Shown in pieces: positions 34,448 through 42,461 of a stretch of DNA of 44,975 bases. Position numbers and translations under genes: made by a program. The DNA is from Candidatus Aminicenantota bacterium (lineage in GTDB: Bacteria; Acidobacteriota; Aminicenantia; UBA2199). Position 1 is the first letter of the stretch. The number at the start of each line of letters is the position of its first letter. The stretch covers positions 1-44,975 of the forward strand of contig JAGLSW010000583.1 of the NCBI GenBank assembly GCA_023135565.1, given 5' to 3'. A model generated the notes under the pieces. It saw nothing but the letters and a program-made list of their open reading frames with translations. It searched no databases and was not told where the DNA came from.

Positions 34448-36115
34448 CTATTCTTCTTTGACATCCAGGGCTGCGATTTTCTTCTTCAACCGCTCTAACC
34501 GCTTCTCAAAGTCCCGCCGCTGCGATTCCGTCAAATCCACTGCCGCCAACCCCTGGCGCACAAAGTCGAGAGCTTTGTTATAATCCTTTTCCCGGTGCTC
34601 AAAATGAACCGATAACTCCCTGAAAGCAAAACGGTCTTCCCGGTTTGACAGGTATTCCCACAGCTCCCTGGCTTCATCGTAAAGTTTCTTTTTTTTTACG
34701 ATGATTGATTTGCGTTTTGCCGCCCTGGCAAGCACGTCATCCCTCTGCGCACTCTCTTTGACAATCCCATACAATTCATTGGCCTTTTCAAGATCGCCGT
34801 ACTTTTCATACAACATGGCTGTACCCAGTATCTCACCTTCATCAGCGGCAAAAGAGATGTCTTTCGTATACTTCGTGCCCAGCAAAAGGAGCGCGGCTAA
34901 ACCGAGCAGATCGAGGGCATTATGTTCGATTACTTTTTCTATTAAAGAAAAGTCGTTACTCCTCAAATAATTGAAATACAGCGCCGGGATATGGCTGCTG
35001 TCGATATCCTCCTGCCGGGAAAGCCCTAACAGTATTTCTCCTAAAAATCCCAGGCTCCTGGATTCATAGGTGTGCTTCCAAAGGGTGCGGGCCGGGAAAA
35101 GAAAATCTAAATGAGGTTTTTTTAACAGGGGAAACCGCTTCCTTTGCAAAATGTACCTGGTCTCCATGAGCGGGTAATCGTAGGATTTCCCGTTGTAAGT
35201 GACTACCCCGGAAAAATCCCTGCTGTCGAGGAACCTGTCTACTTCTTCTAAGAACTCCTCCTCTTTAGATAGATCATTCAAGATAAAAACTTTTACGTAG
35301 AAATGGTTATGGGCAAAGAAACCGAATCCTAATAGGAAAGGGATGGTGCCGGTTCCTCCTGAAAGCCCGGTAGTCTCAGTATCGAAAAATAAAAGTTCCG
35401 GTGGGGAAACTTGTAAAAACTCTTTATCCGCGAAAATGACGGCCAGTTGTTCGGGAGAAACGTCCTGCCATTCTTCGAGTTTGCAGTCCCCGAAAGTCGA
35501 ACTCAGCGGATAAGAAAAATCACGAATGATGAAGGCATTCTCTTCTTCGGGCGCTGCCTCGTTAATAGGCGAAGCATTTGTTTGGCCGTGTAGAGAGGAA
35601 TTTTGCGGGTTTGTATGTTTTTTTAAACCTTTGTAATCTTTATAATTTGCGTAATCTGAGGTTTTGGCCGGGTGCGCCGCCCTTTCTGTGCTGTTTATGT
35701 GCGAGAATCTTTTTTTTTTCCGAAAGCCTTCCGAAAGTGAAGAAATCGTTTTACCTCTTTTATCGGCTTGGGGCGCCGCATCCCCTGTGCTTTTTAAAGG
35801 CGAAAAGCTTGTCTGTCCTGGAAAGTTTTTTGGATTTATAGGAGTCGTTTTGTCACTCTTATCGGCTGGGTGCGCCGCATCCCCTGGACTTTTTATATGC
35901 GAAGAGTTTGTTTTTTCCCGAAAGTCTTTTGGAGGTGAAGAAATCTTTTTATCCCTTTTATCGGCTGGGGGCACTGCCCCCCCCTTGAGGGTGAGTTTTA
36001 CTAATTTATCGAGTTTTTCCCTGGTGGACAGACCTTCTTTTGAGTCGATTTTTTCCCATCTTTTTTCTATTTTGTCTTGTTTCAGGCGGTCTAATTTTTT
36101 TTTTAATTTACTCAT
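34448..36115 (-). CDS. YprB/RNase_H_2-type exonuclease-like protein with N-terminal repeats
   Basis: A 555-aa protein. Residues 1-45 are basic helix. Residues 50-155 consist of three 33-aa repeats (PPADKRDKKISS type), low complexity and probably disordered. Residues 240-420 are an RNase H-like 3'-5' exonuclease domain (PF13482): LLFFDTETTGLSGGTGT, VVTYNGKSYDYPLMETRY and IEHNALDLLGLAALL with the Asp residues expected for metal binding. The C-terminal 120 residues look like TPR helices. Cytoplasmic; the nucleic acid substrate is unknown. Lies 128 bases downstream of the M23 gene on the same strand. Confidence 0.8.
   Translation of the reverse strand: MSKLKKKLDRLKQDKIEKRWEKIDSKEGLSTREKLDKLVKLTLKGGAVPPADKRDKKISSPPKDFREKTNSSHIKSPGDAAHPADKSDKTTPINPKNFPGQTSFSPLKSTGDAAPQADKRGKTISSLSEGFRKKKRFSHINSTERAAHPAKTSDYANYKDYKGLKKHTNPQNSSLHGQTNASPINEAAPEEENAFIIRDFSYPLSSTFGDCKLEEWQDVSPEQLAVIFADKEFLQVSPPELLFFDTETTGLSGGTGTIPFLLGFGFFAHNHFYVKVFILNDLSKEEEFLEEVDRFLDSRDFSGVVTYNGKSYDYPLMETRYILQRKRFPLLKKPHLDFLFPARTLWKHTYESRSLGFLGEILLGLSRQEDIDSSHIPALYFNYLRSNDFSLIEKVIEHNALDLLGLAALLLLGTKYTKDISFAADEGEILGTAMLYEKYGDLEKANELYGIVKESAQRDDVLARAAKRKSIIVKKKKLYDEARELWEYLSNREDRFAFRELSVHFEHREKDYNKALDFVRQGLAAVDLTESQRRDFEKRLERLKKKIAALDVKEE
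35666..35970. repeat. 99-bp tandem repeat in coding sequence
   Basis: The motif GGC(C/T)(T/G)GG.GCGCC begins at 35666, 35765, 35864 and 35963, exactly 99 bases apart, giving three full units and part of a fourth. On the minus strand they code for 33-aa units ending SPGDAA, STGDAA and STERAA. The G/C-rich start of each unit is hairpin-like (GGGTGCGCCGCATCCC). Confidence 0.85.
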
Positions 36116-36243
36116 CGCTGCGGTTGTTTTTTTTGCCCGGTATAGAGAGGAAAAGCCTGGGGGTGGGATTTAAATAACGCTGCGCTGTAAAAGTCTCCCG
36201 CTGGGAGTGGGATAAGGTGTAAATAGTGTGTTGAGGAATTATT

Positions 36244-37167
36244 TTAATCAAGAATAAAATTCAGCGGGTTGATACGTTTACCCTGGTATATTACTTCGTA
36301 ATGAAGATGAGGCGCCGTGCTTCTTCCCGTGCTGCCCACATACCCGACTACCTGGCCTCTTTTCACGCGGTCTCCCTCTTTCACTTTAAAAGATACCAGG
36401 TGACCATAACGAGTCTGGTAACCGAATCCATGTTCGATGTGGATTAAGTTTCCTAACACTCCTTTATATTCGGCAATAAGTACATACCCATCGGCGGTAG
36501 CTATTACCGGGTTGCCGATCTGGGTTGAGATATCCTGGCCACCGTGGAACTGGGTTTGCCCGGTAAGAGGATTTTTCCGCATCCCGAAGGAATCGGTTAG
36601 ATAACCCCTGGTGGGCCAGCGTGAAGGTGTATGAGCAAGTCTTATCTTCTGTTCATCTATATGGTCCTGTACAAATTTCAAGGATTTTTCGATTTTTTTG
36701 GCATCCTTAGAGATTCCTTTTACTTTATCTATTAATTTTTCTCCGGCCTGCTCCCGGGTTAGGTTTACAGACTTACCCGGTAGTTCGATACTGCCGGTAA
36801 CATTTCTAATCGGTTCGCCCCCGCCTGAACCGACCTCCTTTAATGCATGTGGAGAGGTTAAACCCACTGCCACCAGGATTCTCTGCTTATAGGTTTCCAT
36901 CCGGGCCAGGCTTTCATTGATAATTTTGACCTGCGAATCCAATTCTGCTATTGTTTTTTCCTTTTTAACATTATCCGTCTCTAGTGTTTTCATCTTTTCT
37001 TTATCGAAAGAGATGGTCAGATAATCGAAAATCATGAACCCGGAGATGAGCATTAGAGCCAGGAAAGCAAGGATAGAGTTCCTTATTAGCCTGGAAGAGA
37101 GGACAAACTCCTTGTTTGTCGATGTGGCATCTGAAACTATAATAATTGAATAGTTTTTTTCTTTCAT
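36244..37167 (-). CDS. M23 family metallopeptidase, membrane-anchored
   Basis: A 307-aa protein with start at 37167 (MKEKNYSIIIV). The ATG 15 bases upstream overlaps the -10 box and is unlikely. One membrane helix (about 30-48), a coiled coil (about 55-90) and a C-terminal LytM domain: FGMRKNPLTGQTQFHGGQDIS with zinc-binding His and Asp, YGHL and APHLHYEV with the HxH motif. All zinc ligands are present, so it should be an active peptidoglycan endopeptidase in the periplasm. The layout is like that of cell-division and shape-linked M23 proteins. Confidence 0.85.
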   Translation of the reverse strand: MKEKNYSIIIVSDATSTNKEFVLSSRLIRNSILAFLALMLISGFMIFDYLTISFDKEKMKTLETDNVKKEKTIAELDSQVKIINESLARMETYKQRILVAVGLTSPHALKEVGSGGGEPIRNVTGSIELPGKSVNLTREQAGEKLIDKVKGISKDAKKIEKSLKFVQDHIDEQKIRLAHTPSRWPTRGYLTDSFGMRKNPLTGQTQFHGGQDISTQIGNPVIATADGYVLIAEYKGVLGNLIHIEHGFGYQTRYGHLVSFKVKEGDRVKRGQVVGYVGSTGRSTAPHLHYEVIYQGKRINPLNFILD

Positions 37168-37180
37168 TCTTTTAGATTGC

Positions 37181-37210
37181 ATTATAACATTTTTTTGGGG
37201 AATAAATCAA
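37181..37210 (-). promoter_or_regulatory. Promoter of the M23 gene
   Basis: On the minus strand: TTGATT (37210-37205), 18-base spacer, TATAAT (37186-37181). Transcription should start near 37175, leaving a very short leader before the ATG at 37167. Confidence 0.6.
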
Positions 37211-37252
37211 CCCATTATTTTATTTTTTTTTAAATTTATGGCGGTATACATC

Positions 37253-37281
37253 TTGACAATACTATAGAAAAAGTGTTAAAT
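37253..37281 (+). promoter_or_regulatory. Promoter of the receiver-domain gene
   Basis: TTGACA (37253-37258), 17-base spacer, TTAAAT (37276-37281). AGGAGG at 37297-37302 precedes the ATG at 37307. Confidence 0.65.
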
Positions 37282-37306
37282 AAAGAGTGGAAAAAAAGGA
37301 GGACAT

Positions 37307-38941
37307 ATGAGTAAAAAAACGATTGTCCTGGCAGATAATAGTTATACGATCCGCCGAATAGTCGAGTTGTCTTTTTCGGAAGAAGAAGAAATCGGACTGG
37401 TCAGCTTTGAAGATGGGGCAAATCTAAAAGAAAAATTGCTCGAATTGAAGCCGGAAATTGTACTGGTGGACATAAAGCTTCCCGAATTTAACGGGTATGA
37501 AGTTTGCAAATTTATCAATACTTCAGAAGAACTTAAACATACGAAAGTATTCTTGATGAAAGGTGGATTCGAACCCATCGATGAAGGGCTGTTGACTAAT
37601 CTAAGATATGCTACTATTATCACGAAACCCTTCGATTCCAATGCTCTTGTGGCAACGATAAAGAAGATGTTATCAGCCCCGCAGAGAACTCCGTCCACCG
37701 TTCCCGAACAGACTCCGGCAGCACCCGGTATGATGCCGGGAATCGAAGCCGGTAGTGTTGGCGGGATCCCTGCAACAAAAGAGGATTTCGGGGCGCGTGG
37801 AATACTTGACGATAAAATAAGTCCCGCAGCAGTGCCATATCAACCTATGATGGATGATGTGCAGCCTTCTGAAGAGATAACCCAGGGGACGCAGCCTGAA
37901 GTTGATACCCTGGCGCCGACTATGTCTGATGATATGGCGAATCCTTTTAATGGGGATCTCGCTTTCGGCCAGTCGGGAGCTGGCGCGGTATATCCTGAAG
38001 AGGTAGATATAAAACAGAATATCCACAAGCAAGAAAGCGATTTAGATGTCGGGTCTTTTACCCAGGAAGCTTTGCAAATCCAGCAGAATTTAGATAAGCA
38101 GGACAGCGGCCCAGCAGGTGACCAATTAAGTTTCGGCGGCCAGTTAGGCGCAGAGGCGCCTGATATTTTCGCGGGGCAGGCAGCGGACATCCCGGGTGTG
38201 GCACAGGGTGCCCCGGTCGCTGCTCCGGTGGTAGACGGAGCTCCTGCCGGTACAAGTGGACAAATGTTTGCCGGTGAGGAAATAGCCGCTCCAATGCAGG
38301 GCGGTGAAGAATTCGGCCGACAGGCCGGAGCAGTGGGAAGCGGCGGGATGGAATCCCAACAGGAAGTAGAAGAAGTGCTCGACCATGAACAGATTAACTT
38401 AGAGCAAGATCTGATGCCCGATGCCGGGGATGCGTTCGCCCCGATCGAGCAGCAGCCCCCCTTTGCCGACAGCAGCCCCGCGCAGGAGATGCAGCAGCCC
38501 GCGGCCTTTGAAAGCCCGGTAGGTGTGGATACTCCCGCGCCCGAAGCGGCCATCCCCGGTGCGTCTAATGAAGTCGGCGGACTGCCGATGGATAGCCACA
38601 CAGCACCTACTATGGCGGAAGAATTCCAGGTTCCCGGGATGGAGCAGCCGGCATCCTTCGAGGAAGCACCGGCTGTCGAGCCACCGCTGCAAACCGGACC
38701 GGCAGCGGACATGGAAATTCCACCCCGGCAGGAAGCCGCTGCCGGCGGTCAAGAAGAAGACCTAACCGGAATCCCCGCCGTGCAGAAAGAGCAAATTATG
38801 CATAAAGTTGAGGATAAGCTGGCAATTGCTATAAAAGAAATCTTATGGGATGTGGTGCCTCCCATGGCGGAAAAAATTATAAAAAATGAAATTGAAAAAT
38901 TAAAAACAGAGGTTGATGAATCTTTTGGCAGTACAGGATAG
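37307..38941 (+). CDS. Receiver-domain protein with long disordered tail
   Basis: A 544-aa protein. Residues 1-120 are a CheY-like receiver: acidic Asp10, phospho-acceptor Asp55 (IVLVDIKLPEFNGYEVC) and Lys107 in TKPFD. The usual Ser/Thr after strand 4 is absent: VFLMKGGFEPIDE. Residues 125-490 are Pro/Ala/Gly/Glu-rich and probably disordered. The C-terminal 50 residues form a helical tail (VEDKLAIAIKEILWDVVPPMAEKIIKNEI). Similar receivers with such a conserved tail occur in deltaproteobacteria and Acidobacteriota. Inferred: a scaffold or localisation protein rather than a transcription factor. No histidine kinase is near. Confidence 0.8.
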   Translation: MSKKTIVLADNSYTIRRIVELSFSEEEEIGLVSFEDGANLKEKLLELKPEIVLVDIKLPEFNGYEVCKFINTSEELKHTKVFLMKGGFEPIDEGLLTNLRYATIITKPFDSNALVATIKKMLSAPQRTPSTVPEQTPAAPGMMPGIEAGSVGGIPATKEDFGARGILDDKISPAAVPYQPMMDDVQPSEEITQGTQPEVDTLAPTMSDDMANPFNGDLAFGQSGAGAVYPEEVDIKQNIHKQESDLDVGSFTQEALQIQQNLDKQDSGPAGDQLSFGGQLGAEAPDIFAGQAADIPGVAQGAPVAAPVVDGAPAGTSGQMFAGEEIAAPMQGGEEFGRQAGAVGSGGMESQQEVEEVLDHEQINLEQDLMPDAGDAFAPIEQQPPFADSSPAQEMQQPAAFESPVGVDTPAPEAAIPGASNEVGGLPMDSHTAPTMAEEFQVPGMEQPASFEEAPAVEPPLQTGPAADMEIPPRQEAAAGGQEEDLTGIPAVQKEQIMHKVEDKLAIAIKEILWDVVPPMAEKIIKNEIEKLKTEVDESFGSTG

Positions 38942-39015
38942 TCCTTAAGGATAAAAAAAGTTTGTCCCTTTGGAGGCTATCGGCGGAATATTAATAAGAA
39001 GTGTAGGATACTGCA

Positions 39016-41046
39016 GTGGAAAAGGTTTACAATTTTATCGAGACAGAAAAGAAGCGGCACAGGGTCCGGCAGGAGATCAAATTACTCGCAGCCGGTAATC
39101 ATACGGGGCAGCAGTCTTTCTTGTTGGTTTTATCTTCCGGCGGAGTTGACTGCCCGCTTCCTTTGGAGCAAGTTCTAATATTTACCGGCGCGGACATCAT
39201 TGTAAGACGAAGAAAAATGCAGGATTGTTTTACCTTTTTGTGTCCCCGGGTTGATTTTACCGAAACCGCTGCCCGGGAAACTGCCGGATGGGAGCAGGAA
39301 ATAGACAGGCTGGGTATTTTTGTAGATTGGAGCCGGGTGAAGTCTGCCCCTGTTTCCCGGGAAAAAGAGATTGTGATCGAAGCCTTCGTACAATTATTCA
39401 CAGCAGGTAAGATTTACCGCGGTGAAAGGGAGCAGTGGTTTTTGAAGAGCGGGGAGATGACCGCTTCCGCAGTTGATGCGGTTGAACAGGGGGATATCAG
39501 GTTTTTCCCGGCGAAGTGGGCAAAAATTTTCGTCGATTGGCTGCGCAGCAGCGGTGATTGGTGTATCTCGCGCTCCACAGGGCGGGGGTATAGGGTGCCG
39601 GCGTATTGCTGCGGTAACTGCGGCAGCCTGTCGGTCACAGGGGAACAGCCCGGTGTTTGCAGTCGCTGCGCCTCAAAGGATATTGTCCGGGAAACGGGAT
39701 TTTTAGACGCCCGGTTTGTTTCGGCATTCCGGCCTTTTTTGCTCCTGAGTCGGGAGGAGCAGCCGGGGGCCGCGGTTTTTCGCATTTCTCGCCCCATGGA
39801 TCTGATGGTTGCCGGTTTCGATATGTTGTTTTCGCAGGCAGCCGGGATGGTAATGATGGGGCTGCACTTCGGCAAGGAAGTTCCTTTTAGGGAAGTGCTG
39901 GTAAATGGAGTGATAAAAGGAGATAAAGCGGCAGATAATATCGAGGCATATGGGGCTGATGCCTTCAGGTTCAGCCTGGCGCTGCAGGCCATACCGGGTA
40001 CGGCTGTAACTTTTTCCTCTAACCGGCTGAAAGGCAGCAGAGCTTTCATAAATAAAATATGGAATGCCGCGCGCTATACTTTGTTGAATTTAGCAGGGGA
40101 TGAAGATTTCGACATCGATGTAAAGAAAATAACCACGGTGGATAAATGGATTCTCCATTACCTCAACAAGACTATTGTCAAAGTGAACGAGCATTTAGAT
40201 AATTTCCGGGTGAATAAAGCGGCGCAGCTGCTTTATCGTTTTGCCCGGCGCGAGTACTGCGGTTGGTATTTAGAATTTTCCCGCGGTGACATAGATAATC
40301 TTCATACCAGGAAAGTCTTAAAAATAGTCCTTTTCCGGCTGCTCCAGTTGTTACATCCTTTTATCCCCTTCGTGACCGAGGAAATCTACCAAAAAATCGA
40401 GACCGGCGCCGTCTTCCTGCTGCATACGGAATTTCCCTCGCTCAGCAGCGATATTATTTTTAACGAAGAATATCAACACATAGAACTGTTGAAAAAAGTG
40501 ATAACAGGAATCCGCAGAACCAGGACAGGGAACAGGATTGCAGCCAACAAAAAGATTAAGGTTTTCTTGAAAAGCGGTTCTGAAAAAGAAAAAAGGATAT
40601 TATCTAAGGAGAAAAAATATTTCGATTTTTTAGCCGGTAGTTCCGGCACGGCGATTGTAAAGGATTTCCGGGGCTTGCCCAAAGGTTTTAGGGGGTTGTG
40701 CCGCAACTGGGAGATACTGCTGCCTTTTGCCGGTGAAGAAGAGAGGTTAGCGGAGTTAGCCAGGTTAAAACAGGAATTAGAAAAAGTGAGCCTCCGGGTT
40801 TTGGATTTCGAGGAAAAGCTGGCGCACGAAGCTTTTGTCGATGAAGAACCGGTGCCTTCTATGGGGGATTATAAGAAGCGGACGGCGTCCGCACCCTATG
40901 AGGGGCCTGGGAAACACATTCCCGACCAGGTTGACCGAAAAGTTCGTTTTTTCAGCAAACTTTCACGAAGTATTAGTAAGAAGAGGCTCCAGCAGGCCAT
41001 TGCCGGGAAGGAGAAAATTGAAAAAACCATTCATGATATATCTTAG
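39016..41046 (+). CDS. Valyl-tRNA-synthetase-like protein lacking catalytic motifs and editing domain
   Basis: A 676-aa protein with a GTG start behind AGGA. It aligns by motif with ValRS over its whole length: IDRLGIFVDWSR (96-107), GKIYRG (131-136), EQWFLK (139-144), DWCISR (181-186), zinc-ribbon Cys at 199, 202, 215 and 218, LDARFVSAFRPF, MMGLHFGKEVPFREV, EAYGADAFRFSLAL, the anticodon-binding region (FINKIWNAARY, LLQLLHPFIPFVTEEIYQKI) and a C-terminal coiled coil. Missing: the HIGH motif (PLEQ, 48-51, in its place), TDHAG, the whole CP1 editing domain (deleted near 137) and KMSKS (deleted near 301-305). ValRS is usually about 880 aa. It cannot be a normal ValRS. Possible roles: tRNA-Val binding, regulation, or an accessory factor. 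Nearest neighbour downstream is birA. Confidence 0.85.
   Translation: MEKVYNFIETEKKRHRVRQEIKLLAAGNHTGQQSFLLVLSSGGVDCPLPLEQVLIFTGADIIVRRRKMQDCFTFLCPRVDFTETAARETAGWEQEIDRLGIFVDWSRVKSAPVSREKEIVIEAFVQLFTAGKIYRGEREQWFLKSGEMTASAVDAVEQGDIRFFPAKWAKIFVDWLRSSGDWCISRSTGRGYRVPAYCCGNCGSLSVTGEQPGVCSRCASKDIVRETGFLDARFVSAFRPFLLLSREEQPGAAVFRISRPMDLMVAGFDMLFSQAAGMVMMGLHFGKEVPFREVLVNGVIKGDKAADNIEAYGADAFRFSLALQAIPGTAVTFSSNRLKGSRAFINKIWNAARYTLLNLAGDEDFDIDVKKITTVDKWILHYLNKTIVKVNEHLDNFRVNKAAQLLYRFARREYCGWYLEFSRGDIDNLHTRKVLKIVLFRLLQLLHPFIPFVTEEIYQKIETGAVFLLHTEFPSLSSDIIFNEEYQHIELLKKVITGIRRTRTGNRIAANKKIKVFLKSGSEKEKRILSKEKKYFDFLAGSSGTAIVKDFRGLPKGFRGLCRNWEILLPFAGEEERLAELARLKQELEKVSLRVLDFEEKLAHEAFVDEEPVPSMGDYKKRTASAPYEGPGKHIPDQVDRKVRFFSKLSRSISKKRLQQAIAGKEKIEKTIHDIS
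40878..40909 (+). repeat. Hairpin repeat family 2 copy inside the ValRS-like gene
   Basis: GCGGAC-GGC-GTCCGC, a perfect 6-bp hairpin, followed by ACCCTATGAGGGGCCTG. Same layout as 3146-3177, but with a different paired stem. It lies in frame, in the C-terminal coiled-coil region (peptide KRTASAPYEGPG). Confidence 0.6.
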
Positions 41047-41073
41047 AGAAGAATCCGAAAAAGGGACCTCAAA

Positions 41074-41140
41074 CGAAAGTTTTTGCGGGGGTGCAGGGGG
41101 CAGTTTTTCCAAAAAGCGCCCCCTGCTCGCCGAAGGCAAA
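41074..41140. repeat. Hairpin repeat family 1, copy before birA
   Basis: Head CGAAAGTTTTTGCGGGGGTG, stem GGGGGC paired with GCCCCC (41096-41101 with 41118-41123) around TTTTTCCAAAAA, tail CTCGCCGAAGGCAAA. The GAAGG of the tail lies eight bases before the birA ATG and may serve as its ribosome-binding site. Confidence 0.75.
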
Positions 41141-41144
41141 TAAT

Positions 41145-42023
41145 ATGAAAAAATATAACGAGTACCCCGGATTTTTAGAAGTAGTAAAATTGGCGAGCTG
41201 CGGTTCTACCAATGATTATTTAAGAGAAAATTACCGCCGGTATGAAAGGGATTTTCCTATCTTAGTGACTGCATCCCGGCAGTCGGCGGGTAGGGGACGG
41301 GCAGGCAGGACCTGGGATTCCCCGGCGGGAATGGGATTATACTCTTCGTTCGGGTTTTTTTTGCCGGTCGGCGTGAGTCTTAATCTTTTGCCTTTAGCCG
41401 CCGGGATAAGTGTGGTCGAAGCGTTGGCAGGAATAAGCGGTGTGCGGGGATTCGGTTTAAAGTGGCCCAATGATATTTTGTACAGCGGCAGGAAGATATG
41501 CGGCATCCTGGTTGACAATATGGTGCAGAAAGAGAGGATTTTTTGTATAACCGGGATCGGGATTAATTTGAACCAACAGGCGGTTGATTTTCCCCGTGAG
41601 TTAAGAGACCGGGCCATCTCTTTAAAAACAATAACAGGGAAAACCTATGAAATCGAAGCCGTCAACAAAGCGCTCTCCCATATTTTTTTTTCATGGGTAG
41701 AGAAACTAAAGAGCGGCGGGAATAAAGAGATTGTCGAGGCAGCCGGGCGGCTGAGTGAATTTTTAAAAGGCAGGCCTATTGCTTTCCACCGGGGCGACAA
41801 AATTACGGAAGGCGTTTTTAAGGGACTCAATCATGATGGCGGTCTTTTATTGGCCGCACCTAACGGCGATAAGAAAATATATTACAGCGGCGAAATCGTT
41901 ACAAAATTAAGGCTGCTGCGCCGGGAAGAGCTTGAAAGAAAACACCGGCAGGGCTACACTGAGAAGCCGGTTGAGAAAGGTGAATTCAGTGATTTCGAAG
42001 ATGAGCAGTTGTGGGGCGATTAA
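41145..42023 (+). CDS. birA: Biotin--[acetyl-CoA-carboxylase] ligase, monofunctional
   Basis: A 292-aa protein with start at 41145 (MKKYNEYPGF). The frame opens at 41091, but that part is read from the intergenic repeat. Motifs: CGSTNDYLRE, SRQSAGRGRAGRTWDSPAGMGLYSS (biotinyl-AMP loop), LKWPNDILYSGRKICGIL with the catalytic Lys, and ITGIGINLN. C-terminal SH3-like part with HDGGLLLAAPNGDKKIYYSGEI, then a charged extension. No N-terminal helix-turn-helix, so it does not act as a repressor. Attaches biotin to the carboxylase carrier protein. Confidence 0.9.
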   Translation: MKKYNEYPGFLEVVKLASCGSTNDYLRENYRRYERDFPILVTASRQSAGRGRAGRTWDSPAGMGLYSSFGFFLPVGVSLNLLPLAAGISVVEALAGISGVRGFGLKWPNDILYSGRKICGILVDNMVQKERIFCITGIGINLNQQAVDFPRELRDRAISLKTITGKTYEIEAVNKALSHIFFSWVEKLKSGGNKEIVEAAGRLSEFLKGRPIAFHRGDKITEGVFKGLNHDGGLLLAAPNGDKKIYYSGEIVTKLRLLRREELERKHRQGYTEKPVEKGEFSDFEDEQLWGD

Positions 42024-42162
42024 TGAAAAGAGGTGAGCTGCGCTTCTCTTTGCCCTGGGGTTTTAAGTGGCTGTCTTTTTACTAATACTTGGTGAAAGTT
42101 TTCTAAAAAAAAGGAAATTCTTTTGGATGACCTTATAGGCTGCGGGCATGCGCCCGCCTTGT

Positions 42163-42211
42163 GTAACAAAACGTAACAGCCTGTCCTATGATTTCGTAAC
42201 ATTTTGTAACA
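42163..42211. promoter_or_regulatory. Four GTAACA repeats in two pairs
   Basis: GTAACA at 42163, 42173, 42196 and 42206. Within each pair the spacing is 10 bases, and between pairs 33 bases, so all lie on one face of the helix. Pairs read GTAACAAAACGTAACAGC and GTAACATTTTGTAACAGC. A likely protein-binding array in the 438-bp gap before the PKD-protein gene. Confidence 0.5.
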
Positions 42212-42283
42212 GCGGTATTTTTGTTGGAAAGTGCCGGTATATCTAAGAAAATGGAAAAAAATGAGAAAAAACCACTTTGATAT

Positions 42284-42300
42284 TGTAATAAAATATTACA
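42284..42300. promoter_or_regulatory. Perfect palindrome TGTAATA-AAA-TATTACA
   Basis: A 7-3-7 inverted repeat, resembling an operator half-site pair. TTGATA (42277-42282) lies directly upstream and could be a -35 box, but I see no well-spaced -10. Confidence 0.5.
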
Positions 42301-42383
42301 GCGCCGGGAATCGGCGGAATCCCAGTGGTGCCAGGATAGCCTTTTGGGACGCTCGTTTCGGGAGAAAATTATATGTTGGCACC
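42301..42383 (+). other. Possible structured leader of the PKD-protein gene
   Basis: GGTGCCA (42327-42333) pairs perfectly with TGGCACC (42377-42383) around a G/C-rich centre with GGGACGCTCGTTTCGGGAG. Just before it, GCCG-GGAAT-CGGC and GGGA...TCCC can also pair. It stands out from the A/T-rich surroundings. No known riboswitch class fits: it lacks the full core of c-di-GMP-I. Confidence 0.3.
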
Positions 42384-42461
42384 GAATTTGCTAAGTAATT
42401 ATATCATGCAAAAAAAAGAAATTTTTAATCATTATTTGAATGAAGTGTAAAGGAGATTAAA

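Noticed and set aside
35666-35970. CRISPR array
   Set aside because: Repeats are 99 bp, contiguous, in frame and coding; there are no unique spacers.
37840-38712. 290-codon open frame on the minus strand
   Set aside because: Shadow of the Pro/Gly/Ala-rich tail of the receiver protein; its Ser/Gly/Cys-rich translation is not protein-like.
39016-41046. Normal valyl-tRNA synthetase or pseudogene
   Set aside because: Lacks HIGH, KMSKS and the editing domain, so not a normal enzyme; the uninterrupted frame argues against a pseudogene.
42301-42383. c-di-GMP-I or cobalamin riboswitch
   Set aside because: Short resemblances only (GGGACGC, GCCGGGAATCGGC); conserved core strings of either class are missing.
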